From Nocardioides mangrovicus (GTDB taxonomy: Bacteria; Actinomycetota; Actinomycetes; Propionibacteriales; Nocardioidaceae): a DNA stretch of 42,417 nucleotides. Shown piece after piece: positions 32,820-42,185 of this stretch. The stretch is taken from contig NZ_RDBE01000001.1 of assembly GCF_003674065.1 (NCBI RefSeq), forward strand, positions 692,605 through 735,021. Reading direction: 5' to 3'. The notes under the pieces were generated by a model. It had not been told where the DNA came from. It did not search any database and worked only from the letters and a program-made list of their open reading frames with translations. The translations under genes were made by a program, and so were the position numbers. Each line of letters begins with the position of its first letter. Within the stretch, counting starts at the first letter, position 1.

Positions 32820-35110
32820 GCGGCGGGCTCCTGGCCGAGGGTCCGATCCAGTGCGGCGACGGACGCCTCGTAGTCCACCAGCCAGTTCTCGAACGCCGCC
32901 AACGGCATCGGGCGGGCGTGCAGGTAGCCCTGACTCTGATCGCAGCCCAGCTCGCGCAGCCGGGCCAGCGTCGCCGCGTCCTCGACGCCCTCGGCCACGA
33001 CGCGCATGCCAAGGCGGTGAGCGATCTGGATCGTGCCGGCCACGATGGCCGAGGTGCGCTGGTCGTGGTCGAGGCGGCCCACGAAGCTGCGGTCCAGCTT
33101 CAGCTCGCGGGCGGGCAGCTTGTCGAGGTAGGAGAGCGAGGAGTAGCCGGTGCCGTAGTCGTCGATGCTCACCGTCACGCCGGCCTCGTCCAGCAGTCGG
33201 ACCGTCCTCAAGGCCACCTCGGGGTCGCTCATCAAGGTCGTCTCGGTGATCTCCAGGGTGAGGGAGGAGCTGTCGACTCCGGCCCGGAGCAGCTCTGCCT
33301 GCACGGTCGGGACGAGCTCGGGAGTGGTCAGGCACGAAGCGGAGAGATTCACCGCCAGACTCAGCTCACGCCCGCTCCGCTGCCACCGGCGGGCCGCATC
33401 GAGGGACAGGCCCAGCACCCGGACGGTCAGCGCGGACATGAGTCCCTGCTGCTCCACGAGCGGAAGGAACTCATCCGGCGCCACCGGACCCAGCTCGGGG
33501 TGGGTCCACCGGGCCAGTGCCTCGGCGCCGCATACCCTCCCGGTCGCGATGTCGACCTGCGGCTGCAGGTGCATGCCGATGCCGGCCAGGCCGTCCGGCC
33601 GGGCGTCAGGGCCCAGTGCCAGCTGCAGCGCCTCCACGAGTGCGTGCTCGCGACGAGCGATCTGGTCCAAGGTGTCGGTGTACGCCACGATCCCGCTGCC
33701 GCTGCGCTTGGCGGTGTACATCGCGGCGTCGGCACGGCGGGTGAGCTCGACCTCCGGACGGAGGTCGCCGAGGTCCGCGGTGGTGGCCAGGCCGATGCTG
33801 GTACCCAGCCGCAGCAGCCGGCCGCCGATCTCGACCGGCTGGTGCGAGTGCTCGCGGATGTCCTCGGCGATCTCGCTGGCGTGCTCGACGCTGCAGCCGG
33901 GCAGGAGCACGGCGAACTCGTCGCCACCCATGCGCGCGAGCAGACCCTGGTCGGGCAGACAGCTGCGGAACCGGTCGGCCAGGGTCCGCAGAACGCTGTC
34001 CCCCACGTGGTGACCGAAGCGATCGTTGATGTCCTTGAAACGGTCCAGGTCGAGGACCAGCAGCACGGCCGGGTGCTGCGACGGGAGGGCGCTCAGCGCG
34101 TCGTGCAGACCGCGCCGGTTGGCTGCCGCGGTCAGCTCGTCGGTCCTGGCCTCCAACCGGGTGGTGGCCAGCTCGGTGAGGTCGCGGCACACGTGGAGCA
34201 TCCGGACGGCGCCGCCGGTGCAGGCGGCTGCGGCGATCGCCACCGCCAGGGGATCTCGCTGCGGGACGAGAGCGGTGCCCACCAGGGTTGCGATACCTGC
34301 GGCGAGCACGACGACCGCGCCCAGCGCCGCCGCCTGCGTGGTGGGCGGGTGCACCTGGGCCGTGCTCGGCCGCATCCAGGAACCGCAGCCCAGGGCCACG
34401 GCGAGAAGCAGCCACGCCACGTGGCCCGCCCGCAGTGCGTCGCCCTGCGACCCCGACGCTCCGACGACGACCAGCAAGGAGGCGCCCAGACCGAGTGCAC
34501 CCGACATCAGCCACATGCGCCGGTCGCGGGTCAGGCCACCCAGGGAGGCCACGGTGAGAGCCGTGCCGAACAGCACCACCAGGCTGCCGGTCTGGCCGAG
34601 CCAGAGCACGAGGTGGAACCGGCTCCAGTGGGCCATTGGGAGGTGCGCCCCGTCGACGATCAGCAGACCCGCCGAGACCACCACCCCTGCCGCACTGACG
34701 CCGTTGAGCCAGTCACCGGGGTCGGCCATGAGCGTGCGGAACCGGTTCCAGTGAATGGCGCCCTGGTAGACCAGGCCGGAGCCTGCGGCGGCACCCAGCA
34801 CCAACCCCGCGCCGCCCCACCCGTCGCTGCTCGAGGTGGCGGGGATCAGCGCGTCGAGCGCAACACCCAGCCCGATCGCCGCCTGGGCCGCCCCGAAGTA
34901 GCGCCACACCACGACCTCGGCCTTGCTCGGTGGCGCCGCGGTGCCCACCAGCAGTCCCTGGACCAGGACGGCCAGGCCGGCCACGGCCGTGCCGAGCTGG
35001 CTCGCCGTCGAGTCCGAGGGGGTGCACAGGTGCCACCACATGCCCCCGGCCGCAGCTGCGACCAGGGTCGCGTGGACCCCGGCGCGGCGTGAGGCGGGCG
35101 CGGAGGGCAT
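32810..35110 (-). CDS. Membrane-bound GGDEF-EAL protein (cyclic di-GMP turnover)
   Basis: 766 residues. About eight to ten membrane helices (1-300), then a GGDEF domain (signature GGDEF near 394, intact) and an EAL domain (signature EAL near 528, plus [10 protein letters not shown] and EGVED motifs). Both catalytic signatures look complete, so it may make and break cyclic di-GMP. The RxxD inhibitory site upstream of GGDEF is absent. It has an unusual upstream region with nested inverted repeats. ATG at 35110. Confidence 0.92.
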   Translation of the reverse strand: MPSAPASRRAGVHATLVAAAAGGMWWHLCTPSDSTASQLGTAVAGLAVLVQGLLVGTAAPPSKAEVVVWRYFGAAQAAIGLGVALDALIPATSSSDGWGGAGLVLGAAAGSGLVYQGAIHWNRFRTLMADPGDWLNGVSAAGVVVSAGLLIVDGAHLPMAHWSRFHLVLWLGQTGSLVVLFGTALTVASLGGLTRDRRMWLMSGALGLGASLLVVVGASGSQGDALRAGHVAWLLLAVALGCGSWMRPSTAQVHPPTTQAAALGAVVVLAAGIATLVGTALVPQRDPLAVAIAAAACTGGAVRMLHVCRDLTELATTRLEARTDELTAAANRRGLHDALSALPSQHPAVLLVLDLDRFKDINDRFGHHVGDSVLRTLADRFRSCLPDQGLLARMGGDEFAVLLPGCSVEHASEIAEDIREHSHQPVEIGGRLLRLGTSIGLATTADLGDLRPEVELTRRADAAMYTAKRSGSGIVAYTDTLDQIARREHALVEALQLALGPDARPDGLAGIGMHLQPQVDIATGRVCGAEALARWTHPELGPVAPDEFLPLVEQQGLMSALTVRVLGLSLDAARRWQRSGRELSLAVNLSASCLTTPELVPTVQAELLRAGVDSSSLTLEITETTLMSDPEVALRTVRLLDEAGVTVSIDDYGTGYSSLSYLDKLPARELKLDRSFVGRLDHDQRTSAIVAGTIQIAHRLGMRVVAEGVEDAATLARLRELGCDQSQGYLHARPMPLAAFENWLVDYEASVAALDRTLGQEPAAQQ

Positions 35111-35123
35111 ACCGCGATGGTGC

Positions 35124-35208
35124 GTGACGGGTGAGGGTTATGAGGGTTTTCGTCCGGCTTTCACCCCAAAAGTCGGGCCCGTCTCACCTCACCAGTCTCA
35201 GCCGTCAC
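35124..35208 (-). promoter_or_regulatory. Nested inverted repeats and direct repeats upstream of the GGDEF-EAL gene
   Basis: GTGACGG (35124-35130) pairs with CCGTCAC (35202-35208); GGTGAGG (35130-35136) with CCTCACC (35187-35193); CCGGCTTT (35154-35161) with 35169-35176 (one mismatch in the minus-strand RNA). Within it TGAGGGTT occurs twice (35132-35139, 35141-35148). It could be a structured leader, or operators if the mRNA is leaderless (CACCAT lies 6 bases before the ATG). It does not match the cyclic di-GMP-I riboswitch. Confidence 0.4.
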
Positions 35209-35242
35209 TTTCCGTACCCGGTGGGTGGCCATGGCGGCGGCG

Positions 35243-35262
35243 CCCGGGAAGGTCCTCCCGGG
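35243..35262 (-). terminator. Hairpin downstream of tRNA-Arg
   Basis: CCCGGGA (35243-35249) pairs with TCCCGGG (35256-35262) around a 6-base loop, 22 bases past the tRNA 3' end on the minus strand. Confidence 0.55.
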
Positions 35263-35284
35263 GCGAGGAGATGTCGAAGACGGG

Positions 35285-35356
35285 CGCCCCTGGCAGGATT
35301 CGAACCTGCGCTCCCGCCTCCGGAGGGCGGTGCTCTATCCCCTGAGCTACAGGGGC
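35285..35356 (-). tRNA. tRNA-Arg (anticodon CCG)
   Basis: Full cloverleaf on the minus strand: acceptor GCCCCTG / CAGGGGC, D arm GCTC...GAGC, anticodon stem CCGCC / GGCGG around loop CTCCGGA (anticodon CCG, reads CGG), T arm GCAGG-TTCGAAT-CCTGC. The 3' CCA is not encoded. It is divergent from argS, whose product charges this tRNA. Confidence 0.96.
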
Positions 35357-35473
35357 TCGGGGTGCGATGCACGAGGCTAGCCGATCGGCCTCGGTCGACG
35401 AAAACGACCGCCGAGAGGCGTCGGCGACCGGTCAGGCTGCGCTCGTACCCCGAATGGCGCGCGGGGCGACCTC

Positions 35474-35541
35474 CTCAACCAGTGCCCACCCGGTGGTTGA
35501 GCAGCTCCGCGAGCCCTGCGAGCGGGCGCGTCGAAACCACC
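35474..35541. repeat. Palindromic intergenic repeat upstream of argS
   Basis: GGTGGTT (35492-35498) pairs with AACCACC (35535-35541), and the same stretch can pair with CTCAACCA (35474-35481). The core between is rich in GAGC/GCTC motifs. It resembles dispersed REP-like repeats I associate with Nocardioides genomes. The remaining parts of the gap 35357-35651 show nothing else apart from the argS -10. Confidence 0.6.
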
Positions 35542-35639
35542 CCACCGCCAACCGCGACCAGCGCCCCGTTGCACCGCCCGTGACCCGGGCGCCGACCGCG
35601 GCCGCTGTAACCCAGCGGCGCCTGCCACCCTCGCGCCCC

Positions 35640-35645
35640 TACCCT
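35640..35645 (+). promoter_or_regulatory. -10 element of the argS operon (leaderless)
   Basis: TACCCT ends 6 bases before the argS GTG, so the upstream palindromes lie outside the transcript. Confidence 0.45.
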
Positions 35646-35651
35646 TGAGCG

Positions 35652-37307
35652 GTGACTCCCGAACAGCTCTCCGACGCCGTCGTCGGCGCGCTCACCGCCC
35701 TCGTCGCCGAGGGAGCCGTGAGCCTGCCCGAGCTTCCCGGTGCGGTGACGATCGAGCGTCCGAGAAGCAAGGAGCACGGCGACTACGCCACGAACGTCGC
35801 GCTGCAGCTGGGCAAGAAGGCGGGGCTGGCGCCGCGGGCGCTGGCCGAGCTGCTGAGCGCGAAGCTGGCCGAGGTCGACGGGGTGGAGAGCGTCGACATC
35901 GCGGGTCCGGGGTTCCTCAACATCTCCGTGGCCGCCGACGCCCAGGGCAAGGTGGCGGCCGACGTGGTGAGCGCGGGGGAGTCCTACGGCACCTCCGACG
36001 CGCTGGGCGGGGAGCGGGTGAACGTCGAGTTCATCTCCGCCAACCCCACCGGTCCGCTGCACCTGGGCCACACGCGGTGGGCCGTCGTCGGCGACGCCAT
36101 CGCGCGGGTGCTCAAGGCGGCGGGCGCGAAGGTCGAGTCGGAGTTCTACATCAACGACCGTGGCGCGCAGATGGACAAGTTCGGCGAGAGCCTCGAGGCG
36201 CAGGCGCTGGGCGTCGCGGTGCCCGACGACGGGTACCACGGCGAGTACGTCGCGCACCTCGCCCAGCAGATCGTCGACGAGGTGCCGGGGATCATGGAGC
36301 TCCCCGAGGCCGAGCGGCGGGTGCGGTTCCGGGAGGACGGCTACCGGATCCAGCTGGCCGAGCAGCAGGCGCAGCTGGGCGGTTTCCGGACGCACTTCGA
36401 CGTCTGGTTCTCCGAGCGGAGCCTGCACGACCGGGTGCGGGAGAACCTCGAGCGGCTGCGGTCCGAGGGCCATCTCTTCGACGCCGACGGCGCGGTCTGG
36501 ATGCGGACCACCGACTACGGCGACGACAAGGACCGGGTGCTGATCCGCAGCAACGGCGAGCTGACCTACTTCGCCTCCGACACCGCCTACTACCTGGACA
36601 AGCGCTCCCGGGGGTTCGACCGGTGCATCTACCTGCTCGGCGCCGACCACCACGGCTACGTGGGCCGGCTGCGGGCGATGGCGGCCTGCGCGGGCGACGA
36701 CCCCGACACCAACATCGAGGTGCTCATCGGCCAGATGGTCAAGATCCTGCAGGACGGCGAGGAGCTCAAGCTGTCCAAGCGGGCGGGCAACATCGTCGCG
36801 CTGCAGGAGCTGGTGGAGCTGATCGGCGTCGACGCGCTGCGCTACAGCCTGGGCCGCTACCCGGCGGACTCGCCGCTGACCCTCGACGTCGCGGAGATGA
36901 CGAAGGCGGCCAACGACAACCCCGTCTACTACGTGCAGTACGCGCACGCCCGGACGTCGTCGATCCTGCGCAACGCCGCGGACCTGGGCATCGACACCTC
37001 CGGGCGCGACGCGGACACCGCGCTGCTCACCCATGAGCGCGAGGGCGACCTGCTGCGGGCACTCGCGGAGCTGCCGCGCGTGGTGGCCACCGCCGCGCAG
37101 CTGCGCGAGCCGCACCGGGTGGCGCGCTACCTGGAGGAGACCGCGGCCACCTACCACCGCTTCTACGACTCCTGCCGGGTGCTGCCCATGGGCGAGGAGG
37201 ACGTGACCGACCTGCACCGGGCGCGGCTGCTGTTGGTCAGCGCCACGCGGCAGGTGCTGGCCAACGGCCTGGACCTGCTCGGGGTCTCCGCGCCCGAGCG
37301 GATGTGA
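35652..37307 (+). CDS. argS: Arginyl-tRNA synthetase
   Basis: 551 residues. Charges tRNA-Arg; class I synthetase. N-terminal Add1 domain (IERPRSKEHGDYATNVALQL), HIGH-type motif NPTGPLHLGHTR, KMSKS-type LKLSKRAGN and a C-terminal DALR anticodon-binding domain (YYVQYAHARTSSILRNA onward). GTG at 35652 with a leaderless -10. First gene of the argS-lysA-hom-thrC-thrB series, four bases before lysA. Confidence 0.96.
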   Translation: MTPEQLSDAVVGALTALVAEGAVSLPELPGAVTIERPRSKEHGDYATNVALQLGKKAGLAPRALAELLSAKLAEVDGVESVDIAGPGFLNISVAADAQGKVAADVVSAGESYGTSDALGGERVNVEFISANPTGPLHLGHTRWAVVGDAIARVLKAAGAKVESEFYINDRGAQMDKFGESLEAQALGVAVPDDGYHGEYVAHLAQQIVDEVPGIMELPEAERRVRFREDGYRIQLAEQQAQLGGFRTHFDVWFSERSLHDRVRENLERLRSEGHLFDADGAVWMRTTDYGDDKDRVLIRSNGELTYFASDTAYYLDKRSRGFDRCIYLLGADHHGYVGRLRAMAACAGDDPDTNIEVLIGQMVKILQDGEELKLSKRAGNIVALQELVELIGVDALRYSLGRYPADSPLTLDVAEMTKAANDNPVYYVQYAHARTSSILRNAADLGIDTSGRDADTALLTHEREGDLLRALAELPRVVATAAQLREPHRVARYLEETAATYHRFYDSCRVLPMGEEDVTDLHRARLLLVSATRQVLANGLDLLGVSAPERM

Positions 37308-37311
37308 GCCG

Positions 37312-38709
37312 ATGAGCACCACCCACGAAGCGGGCTGGGCGCACGCCTCCGGTGCCCTGCGCGGACCGGCCTGGCTGCGCGAGCCCGGCGACCCCAACGC
37401 GCTGGTGTCGCAGCTGTGGTCGGCCACCGCGCACAAGGACGGCGGCGACCTCGTCGTCGGCGAGATGCCGGTGGCCGACCTGGTGGCCGAGCACAACACG
37501 CCGGCCTACGTGCTCGACGAGGCCGACTTCCGGCAGCGGGCGCGTGCCTTCGCGGAGGCGTTCGCCGACTTCGACGTCTACTACGCCGGCAAGGCCTTCT
37601 TGTGCACCGCCGTCGCGCGGTGGGTGGCCGAGGAGGGCCTGCACCTCGATGTCTGCAGCCCCGGCGAGCTCGCCGTGGCGCTGCGCGCGGGCTTCGACCC
37701 CGCCCGGATCGGCTACCACGGCAACAATAAGTCGCTGCCCGAGCTGCGTCGCGCCGTCGACGCCGGCGTCGGGCGGGTGATCGTCGACTCGCTGACCGAG
37801 ATCGAGCGGCTCGGCGAGGCGGCGGCGTCGCTGGAGCGGCCCGTGGCGGTGCTGGTGCGGGTCACGGCGGGCGTCGAGGCCCACACCCACGAGTACATCG
37901 CCACCGCGCACGAGGACCAGAAGTTCGGCCTCTCGATCACCAGCGGCGACGCCTTCGAGGCGGTCCGCCGGGTGCTGGCCACCCCCGGGCTGGAGCTGCG
38001 GGGCCTGCACTCCCACATCGGCAGCCAGATCTTCGACGCGGCCGGCTTCGAGGTGGCGGCCCGCCGGGTGCTGGCGCTGCAGGCCCGCATCGTCGCCGAG
38101 CTCGGCGTCGAGCCGCCGGAGATGGACCTCGGCGGTGGCTTCGGCATCGCCTACACCACCCAGGACGACCCGTCGGACCCCGCGCAGCTGGCCACCGAGA
38201 TGACCAAGATCGTCGGCGACGAGTGCCGCAGCCGCGGCATCGCCGTGCCGCGGCTCTCCATCGAGCCCGGGCGCGCGATCGTCGGCCCCGCGATGTGCAC
38301 CGTCTACACCGTGGGCACGGTCAAGCCGGTGACTCTCGACGGGGGAGCGGTGCGCACCTACGTCTCGGTCGACGGCGGGATGAGCGACAACATCCGCACC
38401 GCCCTCTACGACGCCGACTACTCCTGCACGCTGGCCAACCGGACCAGCGACGCGCCGCCGGTGCTCGCCCGCGTGGTGGGCAAGCACTGCGAGGCCGGTG
38501 ACGTGGTGGTCAAGGACGAGTTCCTGCCCGCCGACGTGCGTCCCGGCGACCTGCTCGCCGTGCCCGCGACCGGGGCCTACTGCCGCTCGATGGCGAGCAA
38601 CTACAACCACGCGCTGCGGCCGCCGGTGATCGCGGTGCGCGACGGGGTGGCCCGCGTCGTGGTGCGTCGCGAGACCGAGGACGACCTGCTGGCCCTCGAC
38701 GTCGGCTGA
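37312..38709 (+). CDS. lysA: Diaminopimelate decarboxylase
   Basis: 465 residues. Last step of lysine synthesis: PLP-dependent decarboxylation of meso-diaminopimelate. PLP lysine in YYAGKAFLC, the SHIGSQIFD histidine motif, [15 protein letters not shown] glycine loop ([11 protein letters not shown]) and [12 protein letters not shown]. Consistent with a meso-DAP or lysine economy shared with the murein genes. ATG at 37312; 11 bp before hom. Confidence 0.96.
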   Translation: MSTTHEAGWAHASGALRGPAWLREPGDPNALVSQLWSATAHKDGGDLVVGEMPVADLVAEHNTPAYVLDEADFRQRARAFAEAFADFDVYYAGKAFLCTAVARWVAEEGLHLDVCSPGELAVALRAGFDPARIGYHGNNKSLPELRRAVDAGVGRVIVDSLTEIERLGEAAASLERPVAVLVRVTAGVEAHTHEYIATAHEDQKFGLSITSGDAFEAVRRVLATPGLELRGLHSHIGSQIFDAAGFEVAARRVLALQARIVAELGVEPPEMDLGGGFGIAYTTQDDPSDPAQLATEMTKIVGDECRSRGIAVPRLSIEPGRAIVGPAMCTVYTVGTVKPVTLDGGAVRTYVSVDGGMSDNIRTALYDADYSCTLANRTSDAPPVLARVVGKHCEAGDVVVKDEFLPADVRPGDLLAVPATGAYCRSMASNYNHALRPPVIAVRDGVARVVVRRETEDDLLALDVG

Positions 38710-38720
38710 GGGATGGAACA

Positions 38721-40034
38721 ATGAACGGCGTTATGGACCGTCCCGTGCGTGTGGCCCTGCTCGGCTGCGGCGTCGTCGGCAGCCAGGTGGTGCGCCTCAT
38801 CCGCGACCAGGCCGACGACCTGGCCGCCCGCGTCGGCGCGCCCGTGGAGCTGGCCGGGGTGGCCGTGCGCCGGCTCGGGCTGCGCCGCGACGTCGAGGTG
38901 CCCGAGGAGCTGCTCACCACCGACGCGCTCGGCCTGGTCACCCGCGACGACGTGGACCTGGTGGTCGAGGTCATCGGCGGCATCGAGCCCGCGCGCGGGC
39001 TGATCCTCGCGGCGCTGGAGCACGGTGCGTCGGTCGTCACCGCCAACAAGGCGCTGCTGGCCGAGGACGGGCCGACGCTCTACGCCGCGGCCGCGGCCGC
39101 CGATCGCGACCTGTTCTACGAGGCCGCGGTGGCCGGCGCCATCCCGATCCTGCGGCCGCTGCGCGAGTCGCTGGCCGGCGACCGCGTCACCCGCGTGCTC
39201 GGCATCGTCAACGGCACCACCAACTTCATCCTCGACCGCATGGACACCCTCGGCAGCGGCTTCTCCGAGGCGCTCGACGAGGCCCAGCAGCTCGGCTACG
39301 CGGAGGCCGACCCGACCGCCGACGTCGAAGGCTTCGACGCCGCCGCGAAGGCCGCGATCCTCGCCAGCCTGGCCTTCCACACCCGCGTGGCGGCGCTCGA
39401 CGTGCACCGCGAGGGCATCGCGGAGGTCACCGCGAGCGACGTCGCCTCGGCCCGCGAGATGGACTCGGTGGTGAAGCTGCTGGCCATCTGCGAGCTGATC
39501 GAGGGCCCCGACGGGCCCAGCGTCGCCGCCCGCGTGCACCCGGCGATGATCCCGCGCTCGCACCCGCTGGCCAACGTCCGCGAGGCCTACAACGCGGTCT
39601 TCGTGGAGAGCCAGGCCGCCGGTCAGCTGATGTTCTACGGCCCCGGTGCCGGCGGGGCGCCCACGGCCAGCGCCGTGCTGGGCGACCTCGTCACCGCCGC
39701 CCGCAACCGGCTCGCCGACGTCCGCGGGGCCGGGGAGTCCTCGTACGCCGACCTGCCGGTGCTCACGATGGGTCAGACCCAGACCCGCTACCACCTCCAG
39801 CTCGACGTCGACGACAAGGCCGGCGTGCTGGCCGCGGTCGCGCAGGCGTTCTCCGAGCACGGCGTGTCCATTCAGACCGTCCGCCAGGAGGGTCGCGGCG
39901 ACGACGCGCAGCTGGTCGTCGTCTCCCACACCGCCTCCGACGCCGACCTCGGCGCGGTTGTCGAGGAGCTGCGCGCGATGGCCTACGTGCGCGAGGTCTC
40001 CTCGGTCATGCGGGTGGAGGGAGCAGCCGAATGA
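38721..40034 (+). CDS. hom: Homoserine dehydrogenase
   Basis: 437 residues. Reduces aspartate semialdehyde to homoserine, the branch point to threonine and methionine. NAD-binding [40 protein letters not shown] and [19 protein letters not shown] are visible, and a C-terminal ACT domain (about 350-430) suggests threonine feedback inhibition. ATG at 38721; a second in-frame ATG lies 12 bases on. Overlaps thrC by four bases. Confidence 0.95.
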   Translation: MNGVMDRPVRVALLGCGVVGSQVVRLIRDQADDLAARVGAPVELAGVAVRRLGLRRDVEVPEELLTTDALGLVTRDDVDLVVEVIGGIEPARGLILAALEHGASVVTANKALLAEDGPTLYAAAAAADRDLFYEAAVAGAIPILRPLRESLAGDRVTRVLGIVNGTTNFILDRMDTLGSGFSEALDEAQQLGYAEADPTADVEGFDAAAKAAILASLAFHTRVAALDVHREGIAEVTASDVASAREMDSVVKLLAICELIEGPDGPSVAARVHPAMIPRSHPLANVREAYNAVFVESQAAGQLMFYGPGAGGAPTASAVLGDLVTAARNRLADVRGAGESSYADLPVLTMGQTQTRYHLQLDVDDKAGVLAAVAQAFSEHGVSIQTVRQEGRGDDAQLVVVSHTASDADLGAVVEELRAMAYVREVSSVMRVEGAAE

Positions 40035-41128
40035 CCCAGGGAGTCACGCAGCAGGCGATCGGGACGACCCACCAGTGGCGCGGCGTCATCGAGGAGTTCC
40101 GCGGCCGGCTCGACATCCCCGACGGCACGCCGACGGTGACGCTGCGCGAGGGCGGCACGCCGCTGGTCGAGAGCGGCTGGCTCTCCGAGCTGCTGGGCGC
40201 GGACGTGTGGCTCAAGGTCGAGGGCGACAACCCCACCGGCTCCTTCAAGGACCGCGGCATGACGGTCGCGCTCAGCGTCGCGGTGGGGCAGGGCGCGGAG
40301 GCGGTGGTGTGCGCCTCGACGGGCAACACCTCGGCCTCGATGGCCGCCTACGCCGCGCGGGCGAGGGTCAAGCCGCTGGTGCTGGTGCCCCAGGGCAAGA
40401 TCGCCACCGGTAAGCTCGCCCAGGCGCTCATCCACGGCGCGCAGGTGATCATGGTGCGCGGCAACTTCGACGACTGCCTCACCATCTCGCGCGGCCTGGC
40501 CGAGCACTACCCGGTGGCGCTGGTGAACTCGGTGAACCCGATGCGGCTGCAGGGTCAGAAGACCGCCTCGTTCGAGGTGGTCGACTTCCTCGGCGACGCT
40601 CCCGACGTGCACGTGCTGCCGACCGGCAACGCGGGCAACATCTCGGCGTACTGGCTCGGCTACACCGAGGCGCTGGCCGACGGCTCGGCCACGAAGGCGC
40701 CGGTGATGCGCGGCTGGCAGGCGTGGGGAGCCGCGCCCCTGGTCGACGGCGCGCCGGTGAAGAACCCCGAGACGCTGGCCTCGGCCATCCGGATCGGCAA
40801 CCCGGCGTCCTGGACGCTCGCGGTGAGGGCGGCCGAGGAGTCGGGCGGGACGTTCCGTAAGGTCACCGACGACCAGATCCTCGCCGCCCAGCGCTCGCTC
40901 GCCTCGCGCGACGGCGTGTTCGTGGAGCCGGCCTCGGCGGCCGGCGTGGCGGGTCTGCTGCTCGAGCGCGAGGAGGGCGCTGACCTGCGAGGCCGCACCG
41001 TCGTCGTCACGGTCACCGGTCACGGGCTCAAGGACGTCGACACCGCGCTCGCCACCTTCACCGACATCGTCGACACCGTGGTCGACGTCGACGTGGAGGC
41101 CGCCGCCCGCGCCGCGGGCCTTGAATGA
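40031..41128 (+). CDS. thrC: Threonine synthase
   Basis: 365 residues. Converts phosphohomoserine to threonine with PLP. PLP lysine in [11 protein letters not shown], then [20 protein letters not shown] and [14 protein letters not shown]. Start overlaps the hom stop (ATGA). Length fits the short (class I-like) actinobacterial form. Confidence 0.96.
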   Translation: MTQGVTQQAIGTTHQWRGVIEEFRGRLDIPDGTPTVTLREGGTPLVESGWLSELLGADVWLKVEGDNPTGSFKDRGMTVALSVAVGQGAEAVVCASTGNTSASMAAYAARARVKPLVLVPQGKIATGKLAQALIHGAQVIMVRGNFDDCLTISRGLAEHYPVALVNSVNPMRLQGQKTASFEVVDFLGDAPDVHVLPTGNAGNISAYWLGYTEALADGSATKAPVMRGWQAWGAAPLVDGAPVKNPETLASAIRIGNPASWTLAVRAAEESGGTFRKVTDDQILAAQRSLASRDGVFVEPASAAGVAGLLLEREEGADLRGRTVVVTVTGHGLKDVDTALATFTDIVDTVVDVDVEAAARAAGLE

Positions 41129-41135
41129 ACGCCGC

Positions 41136-42005
41136 ATGAGCGCCACCGTCACCGTCCCGGCCACCAGCGCGAACCTCGGCCCGGGCTTCGACAGCCTCGG
41201 GCTGGCGCTGGACCTGCGCGACACCGTCACCGCGATCGCCTACGACGGCCCGTTGCAGATCCACGTCGAGGGCGAGGGTGCCGGCGACGTCCCGCTCACC
41301 CACGAGCACCTGGTGCACGTCGTCATGGACCGGACCTTCGCGCTGCTCGGCGTCGAGGCGCCCGGGGTGCGGCTGCACTGTCGCAACGTGGTCCCGCACG
41401 CGCGCGGGCTCGGCTCGTCGTCGGCCGCCATCGTCGCCGGTGTCCTGCTGGCCCGGGCGCTGGTCGAGGGCGGAGCCGAGAGGCTCGACGACGACGGGGC
41501 CCTCGCGCTGGCCGTCGAGCTGGAGGGGCATCCCGACAACGTGGCCCCGGCGATGCTGGGCGGCTTCACGGTGGCGGCCGGCGACACCGTCGCGCGGCTC
41601 GACGTCGACCCCCGGGTGGCCGGGGTGCTCTTCGTGCCGCCGCACGCCTTGTCGACCAAGGCCGCGCGCGACCTGCTCCCCGAGACCGTCGCCCACCGCG
41701 ACGCCGCCGCGAACGCCGGACGCGCCGCGCTGCTGGTGGCGGCGCTGACCGCCCACCCCGAGCTGCTGCTGGAGGCCACCGAGGACCGGCTGCACCAGGA
41801 GTACCGGCGCCCGGCGATGCCGGAGTCGCTGGCCCTGGTCGACGAGCTGCGGGCCGACGGGGTCGCCGCCGTCGTCTCGGGAGCCGGGCCGACGGTGCTC
41901 GCCCTCACCTCGCACGACCGGGCGTCGTCGCTGGCAGCCCGGGTGCCGGCCGGCTGGCAGGTGCACACCCCGGTGATCGGCGGCCCCGGGGCGGCGCTGA
42001 TCTGA
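41136..42005 (+). CDS. thrB: Homoserine kinase
   Basis: 289 residues. GHMP-family kinase that phosphorylates homoserine for ThrC. N-terminal VTVPATSANLGPGFDSLG, ATP loop PHARGLGSSSAAIVAG, and the C-terminal SGAGPTVLAL. The ATG at 41136 is preferred to a TTG 15 bases upstream, which would overlap thrC and add residues outside the conserved start. Seven bases follow the thrC stop. Confidence 0.95.
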   Translation: MSATVTVPATSANLGPGFDSLGLALDLRDTVTAIAYDGPLQIHVEGEGAGDVPLTHEHLVHVVMDRTFALLGVEAPGVRLHCRNVVPHARGLGSSSAAIVAGVLLARALVEGGAERLDDDGALALAVELEGHPDNVAPAMLGGFTVAAGDTVARLDVDPRVAGVLFVPPHALSTKAARDLLPETVAHRDAAANAGRAALLVAALTAHPELLLEATEDRLHQEYRRPAMPESLALVDELRADGVAAVVSGAGPTVLALTSHDRASSLAARVPAGWQVHTPVIGGPGAALI

Positions 42006-42011
42006 CGGTGC

Positions 42012-42185
42012 TAGCCTGACTGGCGCGTCTCGCCGGAAGGCCGACCGCCGCCACGTGCGTGCGGTGCCCCGAGCAGCGCATCTCTCCCGGCCGCCGAGCG
42101 ACGCACGTCGCGGCCCGGGAAGCACCACCCGAGTGCCGCAGGCTCCTGCGCCGCGGCCGAGCCCAGGGGGAAGGAACCCCAACCA
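42012..42185 (+). promoter_or_regulatory. Promoter and long leader of rho
   Basis: An extended -10 (TGC-TAGCCT, 42009-42017) starts a region of about 160 bases before the rho ATG. It contains an 8-bp inverted repeat, ACGTGCGT (42053-42060) with ACGCACGT (42101-42108), and GGGGGAAGGA near the start codon. Long rho leaders in other bacteria mediate Rho autoregulation. Confidence 0.45.

Noticed and set aside
35111-35210. Cyclic di-GMP-I riboswitch before the GGDEF-EAL gene
   Set aside because: The conserved core sequences of that riboswitch are not found; only generic inverted repeats are present.
35474-35541. T-box-like or attenuator control of argS
   Set aside because: No T-box motif, and a -10 hexamer 6 bases before the argS GTG puts the hairpins upstream of transcription.
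41121-41135. TTG start for thrB
   Set aside because: It adds five residues outside the conserved N-terminus; the ATG at 41136 begins directly before the conserved region.
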